The notes beneath the pieces were generated by a model that worked only from the letters and a program-made list of their open reading frames with translations, was not told the origin of the DNA and made no database searches. Of a DNA stretch of 64,000 nt, positions 16,799-26,561 are shown piece after piece; position 1 is the stretch's first letter, and each line of letters begins with the position of its first letter. Made by a program: the position numbers and the translations under genes. The stretch lies in contig NZ_JAIVAI010000001.1 in assembly GCF_020171525.1 (NCBI RefSeq), positions 682,001 to 746,000 of the forward strand, read 5' to 3'. The stretch is from Halobacillus yeomjeoni. Its GTDB lineage: Bacteria > Bacillota > Bacilli > Bacillales > Halobacillaceae.

Positions 16799-17785
16799 TT
16801 GGGATATAAAAAAATATTCCTGTCATTGATCTTATTACATACGATCCTTTTTATCGGTACCAGTGGGTATATGGTGATGGAAGACCTCTCCATCTTCGAG
16901 GCCCTTTGGCTGACGATTGTTTCTGTTCTTACCATTGGTTATGGTGACCTCGTCCCTCAGACAACAGGAGGGAAATGGCTGACATTAATCATCATCCCTT
17001 TAGCCATCGGGTTGGCGACCTATATGCTGGCCCAATTCGCCGGGGCTATCATCAGTGGGAAACTATCAAATGAAATGAGGAGGAGAAAAATGACGCGCGA
17101 TATTGAACATCTGCATGACCATGTCATTATTTGCGGTTATGGGCGTGTAGGTCAGCAAGTGTACCAGCAATTGAATAAAGAGGACAAGTCTATTGTAATC
17201 ATAGACTACGATGAAGCTACCATCGAACATCTTCCGGAGAACGTGCTTCATGTATTAGGTAATGCAACGGTAGACGAAATTCTGAAAAAAGCCGGCATCG
17301 AACGGGCAAAAGGGATCATTATTACTCTTCCTAGTGATGCGGATAATGTATTTATTACATTAACGGCCAAAGGGATGAATTCAGATCTTTATGCCATTGC
17401 CCGTGCTGAAAGAGACCAATCTGCCCAGAAAATGTACCGGGCAGGGGCCGATTATGTTACCAACACCTCCAATATTGGAGGGAGGCAGATGGCGACAGCT
17501 ATGACAAAGCCTATGAGTGTGGATTACATGGAAACGATTCTTTATGGGTTAGACACTGAGGATCATATTGAGGAGGTCCTAATTGAAGAAGGCAGCTCTT
17601 TAATCGACCGCACTGTAAAAGAAGTTAGAGATAAATATCGGGTCACCATTTTTGCAATCAAACGGGATGAAGAAGTCATAAGTAACCCAGAGGACTCTAC
17701 CGATCTCAAGGCTGATGATTTACTTATCGTATTTGCATCTGATAAGCAAATACATCGGTTGAGAACTCATTCAACGAATAAATAA
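16799..17785 (+). CDS. Two-TM potassium channel with RCK/TrkA-N domain
   Basis: A 328-residue MthK/YugO-type channel. Two membrane helices (about 6-26 and 62-85) flank a pore loop with the selectivity filter TIGYGD (about residues 46-51). The RCK domain begins near residue 105 with HVIICGYGRVGQQV (Rossmann GxGxxG) and continues through a TrkA-C lobe (about 240-325). The start is TTG, with GAGGGGGTG in place. Potassium handling is central to osmotic adaptation, which fits a halophile, though the gating ligand is not visible. Monocistronic. Confidence 0.85.
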   Translation: MGYKKIFLSLILLHTILFIGTSGYMVMEDLSIFEALWLTIVSVLTIGYGDLVPQTTGGKWLTLIIIPLAIGLATYMLAQFAGAIISGKLSNEMRRRKMTRDIEHLHDHVIICGYGRVGQQVYQQLNKEDKSIVIIDYDEATIEHLPENVLHVLGNATVDEILKKAGIERAKGIIITLPSDADNVFITLTAKGMNSDLYAIARAERDQSAQKMYRAGADYVTNTSNIGGRQMATAMTKPMSVDYMETILYGLDTEDHIEEVLIEEGSSLIDRTVKEVRDKYRVTIFAIKRDEEVISNPEDSTDLKADDLLIVFASDKQIHRLRTHSTNK

Positions 17786-17818
17786 AAATAAGAAAAAAAT
17801 GCTCTTTTCTCTCTACTA

Positions 17819-17838
17819 GAACGTATGTTCGGTATAAT
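17819..17838 (+). promoter_or_regulatory. LexA-type SOS box with -10 element
   Basis: GAACGTATGTTC is a GAAC-N4-GTTC palindrome (17819-17830). Read on the minus strand, CGAACATACGTTCT matches the Bacillus consensus CGAACRNRYGTTYC at 13 of 14 positions. TATAAT follows three bases later (17833-17838), 23 bp upstream of the next start codon, so LexA binding would block the promoter. Confidence 0.7.
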
Positions 17839-17860
17839 GTAGAGAAGGAGGGAGCTTGGC

Positions 17861-18838
17861 ATGAATATCAATAAACAGCGATCACTAAAGAAACGGAAGT
17901 TAACAAATGAGCAAGTGGTTTCTTTGTACGAAAAAGGCGAAAGTACTACGGTTATTGCTGAGAAAGCGAACGTAACACCTCGATACATCAGAGAAATATT
18001 GACGAAGGAAAAAGTGGATTTCAGACCCAGGGGTAGCTGGAGAAGAAAATATGAGGTCAATGAGGATTATTTCAAGACTTGGTCGAATAATATGGCTTAT
18101 ATTTTAGGTTTTTTTGCTGCTGATGGTCATGTGCATGAAACGTCACAAGTCATTAGCTTTTCACAAAAAGAAAAATTAATCCTCGATAGAATTCGGAACG
18201 AGTTGGGATCAAACCATCCTATTGTGAAAAATAAGAAAACTGGAGTTTATACGCTCAATATTAACAGTAAGATTGTGAAACAAGATATCATCCGTTTGCA
18301 TGGCATTTATCCTCAAAAATCTCTTACTTTAAAATTCCCACATATACCTGATCCTTTCCTACATCACTTTATTAGAGGATACTTTGATGGTGATGGATAT
18401 ATCAATTACAACAAAAAGCAAGTTTGTATAGTCAGTGGTTCTTTAGGCTTTTTAAGTACAATGCACGAAATAATAAAAATGCTAAATGTTAAGACAATTT
18501 TTTCACAAAAAGAGAAGCAATCTCGGTTATTCATTAATGGACGAAAGTCTATAAAAGTCTTTTCTGAATGGATATATAATGACAAAGACCTTTATATAGA
18601 TAGAAAATTCAAGGAATTTAATAAGGAACCACTTAAAGTTCACCAGTTAAAAGATCGAGAGCACTCAACAACAAGAAATGATGTAATAAAAAGAAAACAG
18701 CAATTCATTGAAGATTATAAAAGAACAAAATCCATTGAATTAAGCTGCAAAAATATTGGTATACAAATAAAAACCTTTAAAAAGTGGATTGATACAAATT
18801 CGGATTTTAGAGGTACTATAAATAAGTTAAATAACTGA
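17861..18838 (+). CDS. Freestanding LAGLIDADG endonuclease-like protein with N-terminal HTH
   Basis: A 325-residue protein. Residues 13-52 form a helix-turn-helix (LTNEQVVSLYEKG...VIAEKANVTPRYIREIL in parts). Two LAGLIDADG motifs follow: ILGFFAADGHV (81-91, acidic D88) and IRGYFDGDGYI (171-181, D178), about 90 residues apart as in monomeric two-motif enzymes. A Lys-rich end (about 270-320) looks like a second small DNA-binding unit. It is not inside an intron or intein: both flanking genes are intact. The 3' half is much more AT-rich than its neighbours, which suggests transfer. A LexA-like box overlaps its promoter. It could be a homing endonuclease or a domesticated WhiA-like regulator. Confidence 0.75.
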   Translation: MNINKQRSLKKRKLTNEQVVSLYEKGESTTVIAEKANVTPRYIREILTKEKVDFRPRGSWRRKYEVNEDYFKTWSNNMAYILGFFAADGHVHETSQVISFSQKEKLILDRIRNELGSNHPIVKNKKTGVYTLNINSKIVKQDIIRLHGIYPQKSLTLKFPHIPDPFLHHFIRGYFDGDGYINYNKKQVCIVSGSLGFLSTMHEIIKMLNVKTIFSQKEKQSRLFINGRKSIKVFSEWIYNDKDLYIDRKFKEFNKEPLKVHQLKDREHSTTRNDVIKRKQQFIEDYKRTKSIELSCKNIGIQIKTFKKWIDTNSDFRGTINKLNN

Positions 18839-18842
18839 AGAA

Positions 18843-18881
18843 CAAGGGGAGGTGTAATACTTGAAGCCTCCTCTTATTTTC
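18843..18881 (+). terminator. Terminator after LAGLIDADG gene
   Basis: AAGGGGAGG pairs with CCTCCTCTT (one G-U) across about 14 bases, followed by ATTTTCTTTCTCTTTT. Confidence 0.65.
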
Positions 18882-19386
18882 TTTCTCTTTTAGGTTCACA
18901 TAATATCTATTATAGGTAGCTGTTAAATTAAAATATCTCACGTCTCAATAACTAAGTATACTTATGATACTGAGACGAAATAAAAATTCAAAGGTATTTA
19001 TCGATTTAAATTCCCTTCATATCTGTAAACAATAATTTCTACCACATATAAAATTGAACTTGCTTGATCTACACATCGATTACATAACTTTCGGCTGCGT
19101 TTATATTGATCATTTCTTATATGAATTCTCAAAATCGATTTGCATCAATACTTCTATGGTTAATCGTTCGCTCAATACATCATAAGAATCTCAGTTTGCC
19201 GCTGGCTTAGCCTCATGAATTACTCCAGCATAAAGATGCTCAAATGTCATTCCGTTCATTATTTATACCTTTTATATCATGTTGTATTGCTCCAGTACTT
19301 AATTAAGCGTATTTTCATTCGTCTTTGTATTGATGGTTTGCTTCTTTTTCACCCTTATTTTATTATTATTGTTTTATTTTTTGATA
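18882..19386 (-). pseudogene. AT-rich gene-free stretch with decayed minus-strand coding traces
   Basis: No intact gene is visible. On the minus strand an ATG at 19260 reads MNGMTFEHLYAGVIHEAKPAAN before a stop, the same frame then reopens for about 26 codons, and a neighbouring frame runs to a stop near 19006 (segments IRNDQYKRSRKLCNRCVDQ and ILYVVEIIVYRYEGNLNR). This looks like a gene of about 90-100 codons broken by at least one stop and one frameshift. I cannot name the family, and chance cannot be excluded. Confidence 0.3.
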
Positions 19387-19411
19387 TGGTTTGGAGTTGC
19401 TACTAAGTTCG
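19387..19411 (-). repeat. Dispersed repeat, half copy
   Basis: On the minus strand ACTTAGTAGCAACTCC is present, the core of the repeat seen at 3657, 6379 and 19455-19519. It is in direct orientation with the 19455-19519 copy, about 90 bp apart. Confidence 0.6.
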
Positions 19412-19454
19412 AAGTGAAAACGTTTACTTGGGGTTAAGTGCGGAATTTACGGGG

Positions 19455-19519
19455 TCGGAACATTTGTTCGCTTATTGTATGTTTGTTATTTTATATTCGG
19501 AGTTACTACTAAGTTTTAA
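19455..19519 (-). repeat. Dispersed repeat, copy 3, carrying a perfect LexA-type box
   Basis: Read on the minus strand, this copy starts AAAACTTAGTAGTAACTCCG, runs through an A-rich spacer and CAATAAGCGAAC, and ends in CGAACAAATGTTCC (19457-19470). That last 14-mer matches the Bacillus LexA consensus CGAACRNRYGTTYC at every position. Copy 1 has the eroded form CGAACGAATGTGCG at the same place. The copy lies downstream of sqdX, and no intact gene follows the box on either strand. Confidence 0.65.
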
Positions 19520-19605
19520 TAGCGAATCGTTGATGCATCTGATACTGCTTCACTGGCTTTTTCGTAACTGGATCCTCATATAAAATGACTGCTCTATACA
19601 TAGGA

Positions 19606-19637
19606 AAAGTCACAGAGCTTTTTACTCTGTGACTTTA
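19606..19637 (-). terminator. Terminator of sqdBX operon
   Basis: AAAGTCACAGAG pairs perfectly with CTCTGTGACTTT; the sqdX stop codon lies in the loop. The following T run on the minus strand is short. Confidence 0.7.
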
Positions 19638-20785
19638 ACCTTTGACTTTTTTGTGCCTTTCACCTGATTCTTTTGGAACACTTTAAGCGTTTCATGGTAA
19701 TAATCGAGGATCTGCTCAGAAGGTTTCTGCCAGCTGAACTTTTCAGCCTCCTCCCTCGCATTTCGGCACAAGTCTCGGTATAAATCTTCATCTTCCAGAC
19801 GTTTAATCGCCTGAATCATACTGTCGGTATTCTCATTTTCAAACAATAATCCTGTTTTCCCGTCGACGACTTGCTCCATCGTCGGGCCACTTTTCGCTGC
19901 AATGACCGGCAAACCCGAAGCCATTGATTCCAGTATGACAAGACCCAGTGTTTCAGTCACAGATGGGAAGATCTTTGCATCAGCAGAAGCGAATGCCTGT
20001 GCTAATTCCTCTCCATGCAGCAAGCCGGTGAATACAGTATTGGTACCTTTGAAGATGGACTCGAGCTTAGAACGTATTGGTCCATCTCCGACGATAGCCA
20101 ATGATATATCGTCCCGTTCTTCAAGCAGAGGTTTGATTTTGTGAATTTCTTTCTCCTCTGCCAATCGTCCTACAAAAACGAGCAACTTATTCTCCGTTTT
20201 CCCGCCGGAAAGACGCTCTCTCATTTCCTGGTTTTTGTGACGAGGGTGATAATGATCGATCGCTACACCTCTGTCCCATACGCTGACGTTATGGAACCTC
20301 TTATCATCAAGCTCTTTCTTGATGGCATTCGATGTACATAAATTAACGTCAGCATAATTATGGAGCTTGCGGAAATACCACCATATTGCAGGTTTTAAAG
20401 GATAAAGCTTATAAAAATCCAGGTATTTCGGAACATGTGTATGATAAGAAGCAATCAGTGGGTAATTCAGCTTGCTTGCATAGTAAACACCTGAAACCCC
20501 AACTAATGCCGGGTTCACGACATGAACTAAATCTGGATCATGTTTTTGAATAAGTTCCTTGATCCTGCGCTGCGGCAGAGAAAATCGTTTCGAACGGTAA
20601 TAAGGCAATTTAGTTGTTTTCGCGCCCTCGACAATCGCCCCTTCATATTCCTTAACACCGAGGTCGGGAGCAATGACGACCACTTCATGTTCTTGGCTGC
20701 GTAGATATTTGATTGCTTCCTTCAACCTAGTCACGACTCCATCGGTTGATGGGAGGAATGTTTCTGTTATGATGGCGATTTTCAA
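19622..20785 (-). CDS. sqdX: Sulfoquinovosyltransferase SqdX (GT4)
   Basis: A 387-residue GT-B glycosyltransferase that would transfer sulfoquinovose from UDP-sulfoquinovose to diacylglycerol. I start it at a TTG (LKIAIITETFLP) spaced eight bases from AAGGAG; the open frame extends upstream into sqdB but without a site. The SQD2/SqdX-like pattern is clear: ASYHTHVPKYLDFY, SVWDRGVAIDHYHP, VFVGRLAEEKE, VGDGPIRSKLE, and ETLGLVILESMASGLPV with the GT4 EX7E acid pair. The gene follows sqdB by 13 bp, and this pairing is the main argument for the substrate. A generic GT4 lipid glucosyltransferase is the alternative. Confidence 0.85.
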   Translation of the reverse strand: MKIAIITETFLPSTDGVVTRLKEAIKYLRSQEHEVVVIAPDLGVKEYEGAIVEGAKTTKLPYYRSKRFSLPQRRIKELIQKHDPDLVHVVNPALVGVSGVYYASKLNYPLIASYHTHVPKYLDFYKLYPLKPAIWWYFRKLHNYADVNLCTSNAIKKELDDKRFHNVSVWDRGVAIDHYHPRHKNQEMRERLSGGKTENKLLVFVGRLAEEKEIHKIKPLLEERDDISLAIVGDGPIRSKLESIFKGTNTVFTGLLHGEELAQAFASADAKIFPSVTETLGLVILESMASGLPVIAAKSGPTMEQVVDGKTGLLFENENTDSMIQAIKRLEDEDLYRDLCRNAREEAEKFSWQKPSEQILDYYHETLKVFQKNQVKGTKKSKVKVTE

Positions 20786-20798
20786 AGCGGAAAACTCC

Positions 20799-21950
<1,152 letters not shown>

Positions 21951-22189
21951 TTACCTCCTAGTTACATCTAGCAATCTCATATTCCCTTCTATAGAATAAC
22001 ATTCATTGAAAATTGGTGGTAATGATATATTATGTACGACTCAATTTTCAGCTTATTCTACAATATTCGGGAAACTCTTTCGTTTTTGACTTTACCATTA
22101 AATCGAGTTTCAAACAATTAATTCAATATTAATTCACGCAAATCCTTTATAAAAAGGGTCTTTCATCTTAAATGAGCCGCTTCAGGTAT

Positions 22190-22222
22190 TAAAATAAGAG
22201 GTCTTAAATGTTTAAGACCTCT
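22190..22222 (-). terminator. Terminator after deaminase gene
   Basis: AGAGGTCTTAAA pairs perfectly with TTTAAGACCTCT around two bases (effective loop of four to six), followed on the minus strand by TTATTTTAAT. Confidence 0.8.
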
Positions 22223-22250
22223 CTTGTGTTCGTGCGTTTTTCAAAACTAT

Positions 22251-22700
22251 TTAACTAAAAGTATACCCTTCAAATACCTTTAAACCTTCCTCATTCAATA
22301 CTGGCCCTTCCACTTCAGGTTGTAATGGGCTGTTCTTGAATACATCCCTACAGGAAATCATAATATTGTCCCCGGCGATTTCAGCCAGCTGGTCATGAGT
22401 CACACTATAGACGACTTTTCCTAGATTTGACCACACCATAGCTCCTGAACACATCACACAAGGCTCACAGCTCGTATAAAGTGTGTATTCTTTTAAATCT
22501 GTGATCTGATTTTCTGAACAGTAATCCCTGATCAACCCGAGTTCTGCATGATAGGAAGGATCATGTTTCGTGTTCACTTTATTTTCACCGATCTTAACGA
22601 TGTCGTTATCCTTTACCAATATTGCGCCAAAGGGTTCATTTCCCTCTTTTCTCGCCTGCAAAGCTAATTCTATCGCTTTTTTCATAAACTGTTCTTTCAT
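22251..22700 (-). CDS. Cytidine/guanine deaminase-family nucleoside deaminase
   Basis: A 149-residue zinc-dependent deaminase. HAELGLIRDY supplies the zinc His and catalytic Glu, and CEPCVMCSGAMVWS supplies the PCxxC zinc cysteines. The overall pattern, with PFGAILVKDNDI near the start and a C-terminal GLKVFEGYTF, resembles GuaD-like guanine deaminases more than TadA, but substrate cannot be fixed from sequence. AGGGGTG spaced five bases upstream supports the start MKEQFMKK. Monocistronic with its own terminator. Confidence 0.8.
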   Translation of the reverse strand: MKEQFMKKAIELALQARKEGNEPFGAILVKDNDIVKIGENKVNTKHDPSYHAELGLIRDYCSENQITDLKEYTLYTSCEPCVMCSGAMVWSNLGKVVYSVTHDQLAEIAGDNIMISCRDVFKNSPLQPEVEGPVLNEEGLKVFEGYTFS

Positions 22701-22781
22701 ATCAACACCCCTAAACATGGATACTTCTTTTATTTCCTATACCCTTTTAGACTATACGTGTTGTGCCTGTTTTCTGCAAAA

Positions 22782-22818
22782 CTAAAAAACCCCTCCTGGA
22801 TGAGGAGAGGTTTTTTAG
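22782..22818 (-). terminator. Terminator of flotillin gene
   Basis: AAAAAACCCCTCCT pairs with AGGAGAGGTTTTTT with one mismatch over a GGATG loop. It begins right after the floT stop. Confidence 0.85.
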
Positions 22819-24324
22819 TTATTCAGTCTTTTGACTTTGATTATCTTCTACAGATTCGTTCTTTATGGAAGGAGTTGTATTATCTTCTTTAGAGGCTGCA
22901 ACCTCCGTTTGATGCTCCTTTTCCTTTTGAACACCTTCGAAATTGTTCACGGCACCTCTTGAGACATAACTCTCAAGCATCGCTTTCAAATCCATACCTG
23001 TCGTTTCCTTCAAAGATTCCTGGATGCCGAGCATCGTAGAGGTCACACTGTTGGCCACTTTAGAAGAGCCGCCCTGTGAGTTGGAGCCTCCCATATCAAT
23101 CACTTTCATATCTTTGATTTGCGAAATCGGAGCAGACACTTTTTCTGCATACTCAGGGAGTACATTGATCAGCATTTCCATGATTGCTGCTTCACCGTAT
23201 TGTTCCATCGCTTTCGCCATCCGCTCTTTGGATTCTGCTTCAGCAATACCACGCTGACGGATAACTTCCGCTTCGGATTCACCTTTGATCCGCTCATTAT
23301 CCGCTTCCGCTTCTGCACGTTTCGTCACTTCATAGGCTTCAGCATCTGCAATTGAACGGCGGCGTTTGTTTTCTTCCTGCTCAAGTTCAACGGCACGCTG
23401 TTTCTCGATATACTGGACCTTCAATTCTTCTTCCTTGATTTGCTGGGCCAGTTTTTGACGTTCCAGTTCGCCTGCCTGCTCGGCATTCGCTTTTGCCCGG
23501 TTGGTGTCTTTCTGGAATTCTGCTTCTTTGATATCTTTTTCTTTTGTAGACTCCGCCACAGCTGTCAGACGACGGTTTTCTTCGTCCTGAGCTTCCTGGT
23601 CGTTTTTCGCCTGATAAATTCTTGTTTCTTTAGTGGCATCCGATTCAGCCATGTTGGCCTTCTTCTGTACTTCTGCAATATGCGGTCGGCCCAAAGCGTC
23701 GATATATCCGTTTTCAACATCCACATCTTCCACATCGTTCAATGCAAAAGAGGTGATTTCAAAGCCCATGCCTTTCAAATCGGATTCTGCGATTTTCTTC
23801 ACCTGCGTGTTCACTTCTTTGAAATCATTATAGATTTTTTCAATAGGAAGAGAAGCGATGATGGAACGTAAATGTCCGTTCAACACGTCTTTCAATTCCG
23901 CTTCCCGCTCTTTCTGTTTCTTACCTAGGAATTTCTCTGCAAAATTGGCCATGATTTCAAGTTCACTTCCGATACTGATGACCGCTGTACTTGCGACTCG
24001 TACTGGAATACCTTCTTTCGTATACGCCTTTTCTGAATTCACCCCGAGTTGGAACGACGTCAAATCGATCGGTGTCGCTGTCTGGAACATACGCAGACGG
24101 TAACCTCCACCACGGATGATTTTGACGGATCGTCCGTTATCATCTTCGAATACATTCTTTTCTTGTTCAGGGTCACCGAGTTTCGGTCCTGTCACAATCA
24201 ATGCCTCATTGGAACTTGCCGTTTTGTACCTCATTCTGAAAATGACGAATGTCACGGCGCCACCTACGAGTGCAATGACCCCGATAATCCCTAAAATCAG
24301 TAAAAATAACGCTCCTTCAAACAT
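22819..24324 (-). CDS. floT: Flotillin-like scaffold protein FloT
   Basis: A 501-residue membrane-microdomain protein. An N-terminal hydrophobic hairpin/helix (about 5-30) is followed by an SPFH/PHB domain (about 35-210, including GGGYRLRMFQTATPIDL in parts and VEDVDVENGYIDALGRP). A long Ala/Glu/Lys-rich coiled coil (about 215-360) carries repeated EA motifs, and a Gly/Ser-containing C-terminus ends in an acidic, polar tail. In B. subtilis floT lies in the sigma-W operon with an NfeD-like gene (yuaF); no NfeD gene is beside this one. A TGAAAC hexamer lies upstream, but its spacing to CGTA is too long for a sigma-W promoter. Confidence 0.9.
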   Translation of the reverse strand: MFEGALFLLILGIIGVIALVGGAVTFVIFRMRYKTASSNEALIVTGPKLGDPEQEKNVFEDDNGRSVKIIRGGGYRLRMFQTATPIDLTSFQLGVNSEKAYTKEGIPVRVASTAVISIGSELEIMANFAEKFLGKKQKEREAELKDVLNGHLRSIIASLPIEKIYNDFKEVNTQVKKIAESDLKGMGFEITSFALNDVEDVDVENGYIDALGRPHIAEVQKKANMAESDATKETRIYQAKNDQEAQDEENRRLTAVAESTKEKDIKEAEFQKDTNRAKANAEQAGELERQKLAQQIKEEELKVQYIEKQRAVELEQEENKRRRSIADAEAYEVTKRAEAEADNERIKGESEAEVIRQRGIAEAESKERMAKAMEQYGEAAIMEMLINVLPEYAEKVSAPISQIKDMKVIDMGGSNSQGGSSKVANSVTSTMLGIQESLKETTGMDLKAMLESYVSRGAVNNFEGVQKEKEHQTEVAASKEDNTTPSIKNESVEDNQSQKTE

Positions 24325-24481
24325 AAATAAATCCTCTCTTTCTTAATAGATTCAACCCCCTTATAAAAAAGGTAACTATGTAAATAAATAGCAGGTTTCC
24401 TTATACGTACCGAAAAGACCCCTCCAAACGTTTCACAAAATCTAAAATTCTTCTCTGTTTCTTGTGAAATTCGTACAATCG

Positions 24482-24510
24482 TTCATTGGCTGAGCTGTTT
24501 CATGTATAAT
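24482..24510 (+). promoter_or_regulatory. Sigma-A promoter of the acyl-CoA synthetase gene
   Basis: TTCATT and TATAAT are separated by 17 bp, about 45 bp upstream of the start codon. An inverted repeat, TTTCACAA and TTGTGAAA (24431-24469), lies just upstream and may bind a regulator. Confidence 0.6.
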
Positions 24511-24554
24511 AGAATTGGGATATTTCAGAATATTGGCTAAAGGAGGACTTTCAC

Positions 24555-26516
24555 ATGAGTACATATGAAAATGCGTGGACACCTACAGATCAGCAGATAC
24601 AAAAAACAAGGTTATATCAGTGGATGAAACAACTGGGTTACGAAGATTATGATACGTTCCATGAAGCGACCATCGAGCGAATCGACTGGTTTTGGGATGA
24701 AGCCGTAAGCGAACTTGGCATCGAGTGGTATACCCCTTATAACCAAACGGTGGATCTTTCAAAAGGAATTGCGTATCCGGATTGGTTTGTCGGAGGAGAA
24801 ATCAATGTTGCACATAATGCACTGGATAAGTGGGCCGAGGACAAGGATAAACGAAATGCCGTAGCTCTCTACTGGGAAGGAGATCACGGCGACCGGGTAC
24901 AGTATACGTATCATGAACTGCAGCAGGAAGTGAACAAAGTCGCGAATGGTCTAGAGAAACTCGGCATCAGTGATGGTGACGTGGTGACATTGTATATGCC
25001 TATGATTCCTGAGACATTGATCAGTATGCTTGCTGTTTCTAAAGTCGGTGCGATCTTCTCCCCTGCTTTCTCAGGATACAAAGCGAATGCTGTAGCTACT
25101 AGAATTCAAGCTTCCAAAGCAAAAGCTTTGATCACCGCTGATGGCTTTTTCCGCCGCGGTAAGACGGTAGCGATGAAAGATGAAGCGGATATGGCTTCCG
25201 ATCAGTGCCCTTCTTTGGAACATGTCATCGTCGTCGAACGGGCAAGTTGTGAAGTGGAATGGAATGAACATCGTGATATTCCATGGACGCATCTGCAGAA
25301 AAATGAAACCGTTTACAAAACGAAGATCAAAAAGTCAGATGACCCGTTCATGCTCATTTATACATCAGGTACGACTGGAAGACCGAAGGGTGCCGTTCAT
25401 ACCCATTCCGGCTTCCCGATCAAGTCCGCGTTTGATGCAGGTGTCTGTATGGATCTAACAAAAGAGGATACGTTGTTCTGGTACACCGATATGGGATGGA
25501 TGATGGGTCCTTTCCTTGTTTATGGTGGATTGATCAACGGGTCTTCCATCGTGATGTTCGAAGGTACACCGGATCATCCGAATCCAGATCGTTTGTGGGA
25601 ATTGGTCGAACGATATCAGGTCACTCATTTAGGTATTTCCCCAACCCTTGTCCGTTCAATGAAAAAGCATGGCGAAGATTGGATCCAGCGTCATGACCTC
25701 AGTTCTTTGAAGCTGATCGGATCTACCGGTGAACCTTGGAACCCGGAACCTTGGCACTGGCTGTTCAAACATGCAGGGCAGGGACGTGTGCCGATTTTCA
25801 ATTATTCCGGAGGAACTGAAATCTCAGGAGGAATGCTCGGAAATGTCCTCATCAAACCGATCCAACCCATCACCTTCAATGCTGCGCTCCCCGGGATGGA
25901 TGTCGGAGTATTGGATGAAGAGGGACAGCCTTTGACGAATGAAGTAGGAGAGCTTGTTTTGAAAAAGCCCTGGGTAGGAATGACCAAAGGGTTCTATGAG
26001 GAAAATGAACGTTACGAAGAGACGTACTGGAGCCGCTTCAAAGATACTTGGGTGCATGGAGACTGGGTCATCCGTGATGAAGATGGTTACTATACGATTA
26101 CAGGCCGGTCCGATGATGTCTTGAATGTAGCAGGAAAACGTCTCGGTCCTGCTGAAGTCGAATCGGTCCTTGTCGAGCATGCAGCTGTCATTGAATCTGG
26201 AGTCATCGGCGTTCCTCATGACGTCAAAGGGGAAGAAGCTGTCGGTTTCATCGTATTAAAACCAGGCTTCAGCGAATCGGAAGAGCTGATGGAGGAAATC
26301 AAGCATCATCTAAATCAAAAACTCGGCAAAGCTTTGGCTCCGAAAAAAGTGTTCGTCGTCGATGATTTACCGAAGACAAGAAATGCGAAAGTGATGCGGC
26401 GGGCGATCAAATCCGCTTATTTGAATAAAGATTCCGGTGACTTGAGCGCTTTGGAGAACCCGGAAGCTGTGCAGCAAATTCAGAAACTGGGCACTGCTTC
26501 ATCAGCGCAAAGCTGA
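24555..26516 (+). CDS. Acetyl/acetoacetyl-CoA synthetase-like AMP-forming ligase
   Basis: A 653-residue ANL-superfamily enzyme of the acetyl-CoA synthetase length class. YTSGTTGRPKGAVHTHSGF (about 275-293) is the P-loop-like A3 motif; YSGGTE, WVHGDWVIRDEDGYY and GRSDDVLNVAGKRLGPAEVE are the A5, A7 and A8 motifs. The C-terminal catalytic lysine lies in KTRNAKVMRR. Similar proteins include B. subtilis YtcI. It is convergent with the yng operon, whose HMG-CoA lyase releases acetoacetate, so activation of acetoacetate is a reasonable idea but not proven; acetate or propionate are alternatives. Confidence 0.8.
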   Translation: MSTYENAWTPTDQQIQKTRLYQWMKQLGYEDYDTFHEATIERIDWFWDEAVSELGIEWYTPYNQTVDLSKGIAYPDWFVGGEINVAHNALDKWAEDKDKRNAVALYWEGDHGDRVQYTYHELQQEVNKVANGLEKLGISDGDVVTLYMPMIPETLISMLAVSKVGAIFSPAFSGYKANAVATRIQASKAKALITADGFFRRGKTVAMKDEADMASDQCPSLEHVIVVERASCEVEWNEHRDIPWTHLQKNETVYKTKIKKSDDPFMLIYTSGTTGRPKGAVHTHSGFPIKSAFDAGVCMDLTKEDTLFWYTDMGWMMGPFLVYGGLINGSSIVMFEGTPDHPNPDRLWELVERYQVTHLGISPTLVRSMKKHGEDWIQRHDLSSLKLIGSTGEPWNPEPWHWLFKHAGQGRVPIFNYSGGTEISGGMLGNVLIKPIQPITFNAALPGMDVGVLDEEGQPLTNEVGELVLKKPWVGMTKGFYEENERYEETYWSRFKDTWVHGDWVIRDEDGYYTITGRSDDVLNVAGKRLGPAEVESVLVEHAAVIESGVIGVPHDVKGEEAVGFIVLKPGFSESEELMEEIKHHLNQKLGKALAPKKVFVVDDLPKTRNAKVMRRAIKSAYLNKDSGDLSALENPEAVQQIQKLGTASSAQS

Positions 26517-26552
26517 TAAAAAAATCCTAGATCACAATGATCTAGGATTTTT
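26517..26552. terminator. Bidirectional terminator
   Basis: AAAATCCTAGATCA pairs perfectly with TGATCTAGGATTTT over CAA. It serves the plus-strand synthetase and the minus-strand yng operon. Confidence 0.9.
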
Positions 26553-26561
26553 CATTTCCTT

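Noticed and set aside
19215-19406. 63-codon plus-strand open frame
   Set aside because: No ribosome site, low-complexity Phe/Tyr/Leu composition, and it runs through the dispersed repeat; most likely chance.
19412-19430. cre-like GTGAAAACGTTTACTT
   Set aside because: It has one mismatch but lies in a gene-free stretch with no promoter or gene to control.
24380-24440. Sigma-W promoter for floT
   Set aside because: TGAAAC is present on the minus strand, but the nearest CGTA is 22 bp away instead of 16.
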